A stretch of DNA of 24,707 bases from a virus. The notes below the pieces were generated by a model. The model did no database searches. It saw only the letters and a program-made list of their open reading frames with translations, and was not told the origin of the DNA. Made by a program: the position numbers and the translations under genes. The number at the start of each line of letters is the position of its first letter. The first letter of the stretch is position 1. The stretch covers positions 1 through 24,707 of IMG/VR virus record IMGVR_UViG_3300005935_000131. One strand, 5' to 3'. Shown here in pieces: positions 1-4,891 of this stretch.

Positions 1-80
1 AAGCGATTCCATTTCAACGCCCCGAAGGTCATTGCCAGTGCGTAGCAACCGATTAAATGATTAAGGTTGTGTGCGTTCAT
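1..80 (-). CDS. Second copy of a 26-residue mini-protein, running off the left edge
   Basis: The ATG at 78-80 overlaps the TGA of the 139-aa gene (ATGA contact), and the frame stays open to the window edge, so at least 26 residues are visible (MNAHNLNHLIGCYALAMTFG, then ALKWNR). The first 23 residues match the mini-gene at 496-576 except for Asn instead of Asp at residue 5. The copies diverge after Leu-Lys: this one continues as Trp-Asn-Arg, while the other ends in Glu-Gly-Glu-stop. The middle (LIGCYALAMTFGAL) is hydrophobic and could be a short membrane or amphipathic helix. I do not recognise the family. It may be the full-length relative of the shorter copy, but its end is not in the window. 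Confidence 0.5.
   Translation of the reverse strand, partial: MNAHNLNHLIGCYALAMTFGALKWNR
12..80. repeat. 69-bp direct repeat, copy A
   Basis: The 69 bases at 12-80 match 508-576 at 68 of 69 positions; the single difference is t versus c in the codon for residue 5. Both copies begin exactly at the ATG of the mini-gene and end after the Leu-Lys codons. The pair flanks the 139-aa gene, so recombination between them would delete or duplicate that gene. Confidence 0.95.
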
Positions 81-496
81 AAAGCAACACCTCCAAAACC
101 ACACATCTCTTTCCATGATTCACAAACAGGACATTCACCCAGCTCAACAAAACCCCAAATAACTGCTTTGGCTTCATGTTCGGCCGAAATAACGTCATTA
201 TGGTTGGTAATTAATTTTTTATCACGCAACTTATTAACAATTTTAACAGCCAAAACATTCATTCTTTCTATACCGAAAGCTTGATCGTCTATTTCTGGTA
301 TTAATAGATAACCATTCTTTTTGTGTAATTCATCTATTGTGAATCCGGCCATTACTGGCAACCAAGATGAAAGCTGTTCTAATGAATATTTCTTGCCTTT
401 GTAATCATGCTCAAAAATATATTTATTTTCGCTACACCAATTTCTAACATCTTTAATGGTATCACCGGCCTCCAAATAAACCCATTTTAATAGCAT
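77..496 (-). CDS. Hypothetical protein with a C-terminal CPVC motif (139 aa)
   Basis: I chose the ATG at 494-496 (MLLKWVYLEAGD) because a GAGGGGG ribosome site lies just upstream and the TGA of the preceding mini-gene overlaps it (TGATG). The ATG three bases earlier is also possible. The frame is open to 544, but starting there would bury the whole preceding mini-gene and lacks a ribosome site. The protein is mixed alpha/beta and charged, with no signal peptide or membrane segment. Near the C-terminus, ELGECPVCESWKEMC has a CxxC pair plus a third Cys, which may be a metal-binding knuckle. No family recognised. It sits between two copies of the 69-bp repeat and is probably an early or accessory gene transcribed from the promoter near 1240. 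Confidence 0.65.
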   Translation of the reverse strand: MLLKWVYLEAGDTIKDVRNWCSENKYIFEHDYKGKKYSLEQLSSWLPVMAGFTIDELHKKNGYLLIPEIDDQAFGIERMNVLAVKIVNKLRDKKLITNHNDVISAEHEAKAVIWGFVELGECPVCESWKEMCGFGGVAL

Positions 497-512
497 CATT
501 CCCCCTCTTTCA
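495..512. repeat. 18-bp repeat covering an LKEGE stop and the next ribosome site (copy 1)
   Basis: Identical to 702-719. On the minus strand it reads TGAAAGAGGGGGAATGAT, the last codons (Lys-Glu-Gly-Glu-stop) of one gene plus a purine-rich ribosome site for the next. The same module closes the 26-residue gene here and the 93-aa gene at 703. Confidence 0.85.
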
Positions 513-576
513 ACGCCCCGAAGGTCATTGCCAGTGCGTAGCAACCGATTAAATGATTAAGGTCGTGTGCGTTCAT
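496..576 (-). CDS. 26-residue mini-protein, upstream copy
   Basis: Begins MNAHDLNHLIGCYALAMTFG and ends ALKEGE. Its ATG overlaps the TGA of the 42-aa gene upstream (ATGA) and its TGA overlaps the ATG of the 139-aa gene downstream (TGATG), so it sits in a tight chain of translationally coupled small genes. Its coding sequence is repeated with one change at 12-80, and the change alters one residue (Asp to Asn). The last 18 bases, covering LKEGE-stop and the following ribosome site, also match the end of the 93-aa gene at 702-719. Function unknown. Conservation between the copies and the clean stop/start contacts support a real gene despite its size. Confidence 0.5.
   Translation of the reverse strand: MNAHDLNHLIGCYALAMTFGALKEGE
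508..576. repeat. 69-bp direct repeat, copy B
   Basis: Partner of the repeat at 12-80 (68/69 identical, same orientation). It covers codons 1-23 of the 26-residue mini-gene. Confidence 0.95.
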
Positions 577-701
577 TTGGTGGCCTTATTATCAAAATAA
601 ATTGCCACAAGAATATTATAGATTGCCAAATCTAAAGATTTTAAATAAAGAAAAATGACTGACATTACCCAAAACACCCCAGAAGCTAATTTGTACCACA
701 T
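573..701 (-). CDS. Small hydrophobic protein (42 aa), probably membrane-embedded
   Basis: Starts MWYKLASGVFWVMSVIFLYL and continues KSLDLAIYNILVAIYFDNKATK. Two hydrophobic stretches, about residues 5-20 and 23-36, could form two membrane spans or a hairpin. The ATG at 699-701 lies just after the TGA of the 93-aa gene and has a GAGGGGG ribosome site six bases upstream. Its TGA overlaps the ATG of the 26-residue mini-gene. Its place in an early-type cluster of tiny genes fits a phage membrane effector or inhibitor, but this is inference. No family recognised. Confidence 0.55.
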   Translation of the reverse strand: MWYKLASGVFWVMSVIFLYLKSLDLAIYNILVAIYFDNKATK

Positions 702-719
702 ATCATTCCCCCTCTTTCA
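702..719. repeat. 18-bp repeat covering an LKEGE stop and the next ribosome site (copy 2)
   Basis: Identical to 495-512. Here it ends the 93-aa gene and supplies the GAGGGGG ribosome site for the 42-aa gene. Confidence 0.85.
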
Positions 720-984
720 GCACGTCGTCAGGATCATCGGCCAGTTGTTCTAACTGTTTCCTGATTGGCCTGACAGCATCTTTGAATAATTTAAAACTGA
801 CCTTGCCGAGTCTGCGGCTGAGACATGTCGTGTCTCTCGGTGCCTTCTCCTCTTCGGCCATCTGCAATTGCCGGGTGATATATATTTTCTTGGTGTGCAT
901 CATCTTACCCCAAGCGACAATGCCGGGGTAGATTTTCCCCAGACGTTCGTATTCTTCAAGGTTATTGTTTTGATTTTGGGTCAT
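703..984 (-). CDS. Hypothetical small charged protein (93 aa)
   Basis: Begins MTQNQNNNLEEYERLGKIYP and ends DDVLKEGE. It is rich in Lys, Arg and Glu. The segment around LSRRLGKVSFKLFKDAVRPI is strongly basic and could bind nucleic acid, but no known fold is evident. An in-frame TGA lies just before the ATG, so the start is fixed, although only a weak GAG-type ribosome site precedes it. It is the first clear gene after the strong promoter at 1229-1257 and the start of the chain of small genes that runs off the left edge. Family not recognised. Confidence 0.6.
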   Translation of the reverse strand: MTQNQNNNLEEYERLGKIYPGIVAWGKMMHTKKIYITRQLQMAEEEKAPRDTTCLSRRLGKVSFKLFKDAVRPIRKQLEQLADDPDDVLKEGE

Positions 985-1036
985 AATCAGCTCGATTCAG
1001 CCGATCACCGGACGCAAGTCAGCAGCATGTTAAGAG

Positions 1037-1219
1037 CTAACCATTGCCCGGATCACAGCAATCTGTCGGCGGGATAAGCACGGTAGCTAATAGGTCTGCA
1101 ACATCATATAAGGAGCGGTTGCAGTTAAGGTTTTTTCTCCGACCCCGTCGGGCGACTACCTTTATTACCTTGAAACCTGTTTCAGCTTTCCCGCCATAAT
1201 TTGATTGATATATTAACAT
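1037..1219 (-). CDS. Doubtful 60-aa leaderless ORF under the strong promoter
   Basis: Begins MLIYQSNYGGKAETGFKVIK. The ATG is nine bases beyond the -10 box, so the transcript would be essentially leaderless. No ribosome site is possible in that space, and the frame runs through several inverted repeats. The protein has a basic middle (VVARRGRRKN) and matches no family I know. It could be a regulatory leader peptide or chance. Reported for completeness only. Confidence 0.2.
   Translation of the reverse strand: MLIYQSNYGGKAETGFKVIKVVARRGRRKNLNCNRSLYDVADLLATVLIPPTDCCDPGNG
1171..1184. promoter_or_regulatory. 14-bp inverted repeat downstream of the promoter, possible operator
   Basis: TGAAAC-CT-GTTTCA is a perfect 6+6 inverted repeat with a two-base centre, about 40-50 bases past the predicted start of transcription. 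The tight centre favours a dimeric protein-binding site over an RNA hairpin. Which protein would bind is unknown. Confidence 0.3.
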
Positions 1220-1228
1220 GCTAATACG

Positions 1229-1276
1229 AGGATAATCAATGTTTGAATATTTGTCAAGCGAAAAAAAATAAAAAAA
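1229..1276 (-). promoter_or_regulatory. Strong sigma-70-type promoter with A/T tract (UP-like element)
   Basis: On the minus strand the -35 is TTGACA (1252-1257, perfect consensus), the spacer is 17 bases, and the -10 is TATCCT (1229-1234). Directly upstream lies a nearly pure T/A tract (1261-1276: eight, then one, then seven bases), as in UP elements. Predicted start of transcription is near 1222. It follows the late terminator and faces the small genes at the left end, so it is probably a separate, perhaps early, transcription unit. Confidence 0.75.
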
Positions 1277-1397
1277 CCTGCGTCCGTCAGCGGCCTCTCA
1301 GCCCTATTCTCGACCCTTTTGCAAATATGTTTATATCCGGGCGCATAATCGGGAGTTCGCCACGTCAGTCTATGCCCCCGCTTGAACTATATATATT

Positions 1398-1427
1398 AAA
1401 AAACCCGGCCACATTATTGCGACCGGG
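1398..1427 (-). terminator. Intrinsic terminator of the late operon
   Basis: On the minus strand CCCGGTC (1421-1427) pairs with GGCCGGG (1404-1410) across a ten-base loop, followed by six T. It lies about 25 bases after the stop of the outer-membrane protein gene. There is no T run on the plus-strand side, so it works in the late-operon direction only. Confidence 0.9.
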
Positions 1428-1451
1428 CACCGATAAGGAGTTACGAAAACA

Positions 1452-1928
1452 CTAAAGCCGCAGAACGGCTCCAATGGTTATTACAAAATAGCTATATGGA
1501 TTCCCGTCACGGAAAAGAACATCGCCACTTGCGAACATTTCATTCAATTTTACCATTCCTAAATTAAGGCCGATATGCTTTCGTAATTCAAGACCGCCGA
1601 CAAACCCGACGTTTCCGGTTTGTGTTTCATATGTCCCGCCGGTATGCAGGCCGAGTCTCAAGTCCCAAATCGGTAAATCATAGTAATTGATTCCATCCAA
1701 TGTCATTTTATCAAGGGCGAATCCCCAATTCGTTTTGACATATAGAAATCGCCCCTTTAAATTCAGGGTCGTATCAATGTCAAATTCCGTACCAATCAAG
1801 ACACCGAACCCGGGATCTTCCGCATACTGATTAAATGACAAGCCGATTGCGCCAACGGCATCGGCCGCCTGAATATTGCAGGTCAGTAGCATCATTACGA
1901 TAATTGAAAATATTAATATTCTGAACAT
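1452..1928 (-). CDS. Phage-encoded outer-membrane beta-barrel protein (158 aa)
   Basis: A signal peptide (MFRILIFSIIVMMLLTCNIQA, cleavage about residue 21) is followed by a roughly 137-residue domain of alternating polar and hydrophobic residues, such as GFGVLIGTEFDI, LNLKGRFLYVKT, WDLRLGLHTGG, LELRKHIGLNLGMVKL and a final SYFVITIGAVLRL strand. Size and pattern fit a small eight-strand barrel like the Lom/Ail/OmpX group. The ATG overlaps the holin candidate's stop (TAATG), with GGAGGT upstream. Last gene of the late operon, directly before the terminator. Possible roles are superinfection exclusion or receptor change in infected or lysogenic cells, or a part in breaking the outer membrane at lysis. 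The barrel is inferred from strand pattern only, and no sequence family is recognised. Confidence 0.7.
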   Translation of the reverse strand: MFRILIFSIIVMMLLTCNIQAADAVGAIGLSFNQYAEDPGFGVLIGTEFDIDTTLNLKGRFLYVKTNWGFALDKMTLDGINYYDLPIWDLRLGLHTGGTYETQTGNVGFVGGLELRKHIGLNLGMVKLNEMFASGDVLFRDGNPYSYFVITIGAVLRL

Positions 1929-2203
1929 TAAGTACCTCCATTTAATTTAGCTTTGGTTTTGACAACAGCGTGAACACCCTGTGCGGTTGTTCCTATGATA
2001 GCCAATGATGTCATAACTATTGTCTGTGGGTCAAGTCCTGTTATCAAAAAATAGTCCAACAGGAAACCGAACCCGATTGCCAACCCGTTTGAAATAAGGA
2101 AAAATACAAACGGCAAGTCTGATATTTTTCCTTTCAGCCATTGGATGAATGGGACTATCAACCCCCCGCCCACCATTCCAAGTAACGCTTGAAAGTTTTC
2201 CAT
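1928..2203 (-). CDS. Holin candidate (91 aa, three hydrophobic segments)
   Basis: Starts MENFQALLGMVGGGLIVPFI. Hydrophobic segments at about 5-22, 31-54 and 60-80 are followed by a short basic tail (VVKTKAKLNGGT), the layout of a class I-type holin. AGGAG seven bases upstream of the ATG supports the start. It lies one gene after the NlpC/P60 hydrolase, which has no signal peptide and so needs a membrane pore to reach the wall. A holin would fill that role, oligomerising in the inner membrane at the end of infection. Class and family are assigned by topology and position, not by a diagnostic motif. Confidence 0.7.
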   Translation of the reverse strand: MENFQALLGMVGGGLIVPFIQWLKGKISDLPFVFFLISNGLAIGFGFLLDYFLITGLDPQTIVMTSLAIIGTTAQGVHAVVKTKAKLNGGT

Positions 2204-2205
2204 CG

Positions 2206-2376
2206 TTATTCTCCTTTCTGGTTTATACAGTTCTCATATTCAATCTTATAATATTCAGCTTCAAAACGCAACCGCCCGGTTTCAAACCAGAGATAAATTG
2301 ACAGACAGATAAAAATACCAACTGTCAGAAATATCAATACCCTTTTCACCGGGTCAGCGATCATACGCCAGATCAT
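2206..2376 (-). CDS. Single-span membrane protein of the lysis cassette (56 aa)
   Basis: Starts MIWRMIADPVKRVLIFLTVG and ends IEYENCINQKGE. A single hydrophobic span at about 13-30 follows a short basic N-terminus. The rest (FETGRLRFEAEYYKIEYENC) is charged and probably helical. Its ATG overlaps the TGA of the hydrolase gene (ATGA), and its last codons contain the AAAGGAG ribosome site of the holin candidate. The topology predicts cytoplasmic N-terminus and periplasmic C-terminus, which would suit an antiholin, a second holin or a very small inner-membrane spanin. Which one cannot be decided from sequence. Confidence 0.65.
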   Translation of the reverse strand: MIWRMIADPVKRVLIFLTVGIFICLSIYLWFETGRLRFEAEYYKIEYENCINQKGE

Positions 2377-2819
2377 TTGAATAGATTTATGAATCGAGTG
2401 TTTCGATCCGTCCTATAATTTAATGGCACAAAATCAACAAAGGCATTATTCTCGATGGCCGCCTCCTCATCAATGATATCAGAATTTCCCCGCGCTGCCT
2501 GAATTGTGGTTTCCTCGTCAATGCATATCCCGATATGAACCGGCACGCCGCCTTCAAACCAAAAGACCATTGCTCCCCGGGACGGCTCGTGTGATATATT
2601 TTTATCCTCGGTGCTGAATTTATCCCAAAGCATCTGAACATTATAATCTCTCCCCTGATGAATGAACCCCATAGACCGCAGAACATTGCAGACAAAGGCA
2701 GAACAATCAATGCCATTAATCGAGTTACCTCCATATTTATAATATATACCCCACCACCTGTCAGCATATTCAATAAATTTTTGAATTTGTTTTTGTTTTT
2801 TACATTCGTGACAGTTCAT
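2373..2819 (-). CDS. NlpC/P60-family cell-wall hydrolase (endolysin), 148 aa
   Basis: Contains the NlpC/P60 core: YYKYGGNSINGIDCSAFV with candidate nucleophile Cys39, then VPVHIGICID with candidate His95. This family usually cuts peptide bonds in peptidoglycan stems, gamma-D-Glu-diaminopimelate being typical. I prefer the ATG at 2817-2819 (MNCHECKKQK): it has GGAGG five bases upstream and overlaps the previous stop (TAATG). An in-frame ATG four codons earlier at 2831 lacks this. The N-terminus has a CxxC pair. No signal peptide, so release depends on the adjacent holin candidate. Single-domain size with no separate wall-binding module, as is usual for Gram-negative phages. First gene of the lysis cassette. 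Confidence 0.85.
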   Translation of the reverse strand: MNCHECKKQKQIQKFIEYADRWWGIYYKYGGNSINGIDCSAFVCNVLRSMGFIHQGRDYNVQMLWDKFSTEDKNISHEPSRGAMVFWFEGGVPVHIGICIDEETTIQAARGNSDIIDEEAAIENNAFVDFVPLNYRTDRNTRFINLFK

Positions 2820-4891
2820 TAGTCCCTCCATCTTCCGAGTGCATCAAAGGCAACCTGGCTCGTATCATTGACCCAGACGTTCCAAGCATATTTATCAATA
2901 TAGTTTCCGAGCTTATCTTGGAACCTTACCCTGTAATAACTGGTATCGGATAGATTTTCATTTGCATATATCGGGATCTCAAACTGACCATTGACATCGG
3001 CGGTATCGTAAGTGATTTCCTGCATCACCAATGAATCGTGAAAGGTCAGCAAACTATCCTCGGGTACGGCAACCAATCGGAACATGACCAATGCACTATC
3101 ATATCGTTGACCACGCGGATCAATCAGCGTTCCATAAACGACCGCCTTGTTAGCATTGCTGGTATAAGTCCATATTGTATCTGTGAAAACTCCTGAGACG
3201 ACATTGCTGTCAAGGTATGGCGCTAAGCCTGCCGCCGTATGAAAGAACACCCAAGAGGCAGCATCCAGATTGAATTGAGCCAATCCGTTATTATCTGTTA
3301 AATCAAAATAAGGAACGGCCGTCTGCGCATAGTTATTCGCCCAGACCGGAGCCTGCTGAACTGGATCGGTGCCACCGTTGGAACTATCAATGACATAATA
3401 ATTAATTGTGAAAGCGCCATTGCCAGAGCTGCATCCCAATACTGCACGATACAATGCGCCAAAGAAAGAAGCGTTGCCGGTATCAGTTACCAATTTAAAG
3501 AATACACTATCGGCAATATCTCCTTTGTCACTATTAGATATTGATGCAACACCGCCTGCTGTTGATACGAGGGCATCTAAACTATCAAGCAAAACATCAG
3601 CCGCTGATCCGGGGATAGCGGTATATCCATTTAATAATTTACTCCAAACTGAGTCACCAAACTCAGCAGCCAACTCCATACGGTTTGCCAACAATAACGA
3701 ATCAGTATTTCGAGCAAAGTTTTCATCATTCATCATTGCTAATATTTGTGCCGTATCAGTTCCGGTTGCGCCGGAGTCAGATCGGTTTGCTAATGAATCC
3801 CAATATGAATCGCTAAAGTGTGGACCGCGAAATGCTTCAAGTTCAAAATTGGCAGAATCTAATGCCGCAATAAATGAAGCGACAGTCACATCACGCTCAG
3901 CCAGAGTCGATGAATCAGAACCGGTTGCCTTGGTGGTTCCCCATACAATTCGATGAAGCAATCGAGAAATCATTGCCGAATCCACGTTTGCCGCCCCACC
4001 CTGAACATAAGATGCATTCGTCAATGAGTCGCCCATAGTTCCATCCGCAAAAACTGTGTTGAATAATACATTCCAAATGTCTGTAGCTGCTAAGCCTGCC
4101 GCCGTACCTTGCGCGGAGTTAAAAAATTCAGTCGTGAACAGCCATGTCGGGAATGTTTCATTTGTAAAGTCTGCGCTATCAAGATCAAATCCCAATGAAC
4201 TCAACGAGGTCGCCGTCACTAAATATTGAAGCGAGTCACGAATCAAATCAATGTTGGCATCTATACCGTCGTTACCATCGCCGTCAGTGTAGGTAAGAAT
4301 CAAATCAACAATTGCATCGACTGTTGCCAATGCCGCCGATGTCGCCAATGCCGAAACATCTGCCTTATAGTTTGCAGGTGTTGACAGTTCACGGCCGCCA
4401 GTTGTCCAATTGTCTGCTGCACTATGAGTGCTAAAGCCCGTAGCGGTTATCAAATACTGGACCGAATCTCTGATTTTATCAATGTCATTTAATAATTGAG
4501 ACAAAAATGCACCGTCGCCGGTATCGCTTGGCAATCTTGTCTGGAATAAAGAGTCAAGAAAAACGGTAACGCTGGCATATCCGGCCGTATCTAATATGGA
4601 CGGTGTTTTATACACACTTCCAATCGTTTCAGAGTCAGACGATCCAACCGGCCAATAGAAAATCTTTACAAACAGATCTCCAATCTCACTAAGAGTCGGG
4701 ACCGCACCAAAGATCGTTCCATCGTCTTTAAATATCTGAGTCATCTTTAATCGATCCTGATCCCACGCGGTACTATCTTTCCCCATATATATAACGCCAG
4801 AATCAGCAGCTATCGGAGTGCTGAACGTGACCACCTGTGCATCGACATTGCAGGCAATTAACATTAAGAATATTAATAATATCTTTTTCAT
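2819..4891 (-). CDS. Secreted fibre-like protein with C-terminal Ig-like domain (690 aa)
   Basis: The N-terminus MKKILLIFLMLIACNVDAQV is a signal peptide, readable either as a lipoprotein signal (LIAC, Cys14) or as ordinary cleavage at VDA|Q. The body is rich in Asp, Ser, Thr and Ala and has repeated helical units such as DIDKIRDSVQYLITATG and NIDLIRDSLQYLVTATS, typical of elongated, probably trimeric appendages. Residues about 583-690 (AVVYGTLIDPRGQRYDSALV onward, with VNGQFEIPIY) resemble an Ig-like or carboxypeptidase-regulatory-like beta-sandwich. Last of five linked secreted genes; its ATG overlaps the previous TGA and has GAGG upstream. Probably a tail-tip appendage or adhesin. No enzymatic motif seen. 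Confidence 0.75.
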   Translation of the reverse strand: MKKILLIFLMLIACNVDAQVVTFSTPIAADSGVIYMGKDSTAWDQDRLKMTQIFKDDGTIFGAVPTLSEIGDLFVKIFYWPVGSSDSETIGSVYKTPSILDTAGYASVTVFLDSLFQTRLPSDTGDGAFLSQLLNDIDKIRDSVQYLITATGFSTHSAADNWTTGGRELSTPANYKADVSALATSAALATVDAIVDLILTYTDGDGNDGIDANIDLIRDSLQYLVTATSLSSLGFDLDSADFTNETFPTWLFTTEFFNSAQGTAAGLAATDIWNVLFNTVFADGTMGDSLTNASYVQGGAANVDSAMISRLLHRIVWGTTKATGSDSSTLAERDVTVASFIAALDSANFELEAFRGPHFSDSYWDSLANRSDSGATGTDTAQILAMMNDENFARNTDSLLLANRMELAAEFGDSVWSKLLNGYTAIPGSAADVLLDSLDALVSTAGGVASISNSDKGDIADSVFFKLVTDTGNASFFGALYRAVLGCSSGNGAFTINYYVIDSSNGGTDPVQQAPVWANNYAQTAVPYFDLTDNNGLAQFNLDAASWVFFHTAAGLAPYLDSNVVSGVFTDTIWTYTSNANKAVVYGTLIDPRGQRYDSALVMFRLVAVPEDSLLTFHDSLVMQEITYDTADVNGQFEIPIYANENLSDTSYYRVRFQDKLGNYIDKYAWNVWVNDTSQVAFDALGRWRD

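Larger units (their letters stand above)
985..1219 (-). other. Structured leader between promoter and first gene (no clear gene)
   Basis: About 235 bases lie between the promoter and the 93-aa gene. On the minus strand I see a TGAAACAGGTTTCA inverted repeat (1171-1184), a CCGAC-GGG-GTCGG hairpin shortly downstream (about 1141-1153), and a CTGCAAC/GTTGCAG seven-base-pair stem with a 15-base loop further down (about 1102-1130). This could be a regulatory 5' leader or a small RNA. A 60-codon frame at 1037-1219 (MLIYQSNYGG start) is open here, but its ATG would lie only a few bases from the predicted transcript start and has no ribosome site. I treat it as doubtful. Confidence 0.4.

Noticed and set aside
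985-1080. tRNA-like stretch upstream of the 93-aa gene
   Set aside because: Some D-arm-like bases are present, but there is no T-loop consensus and no seven-base acceptor stem could be paired.
1261-1320. Possible second terminator (T-rich tract after a GC-rich stretch, minus strand)
   Set aside because: I could not build a stem longer than three base pairs before the T tract. The tract is better explained as the A/T-rich element of the promoter.
1452-1928. Lipoprotein signal in the outer-membrane protein (LLTC)
   Set aside because: Thr directly before the Cys does not fit a lipobox well, and a better ordinary cleavage site follows at IQA|A.
3408-3956. Long open frame of 182 codons on the plus strand
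   Set aside because: It lies wholly inside the 690-aa fibre-like gene on the other strand, has no ribosome site and shows no known protein pattern. It is an antisense shadow.
3225-4110. Short repeat (gctaagcctgccgccgta) seen twice in the 690-aa gene
   Set aside because: It encodes the same Thr-Ala-Ala-Gly-Leu-Ala piece in two similar protein repeats. This is coding redundancy rather than a DNA element.
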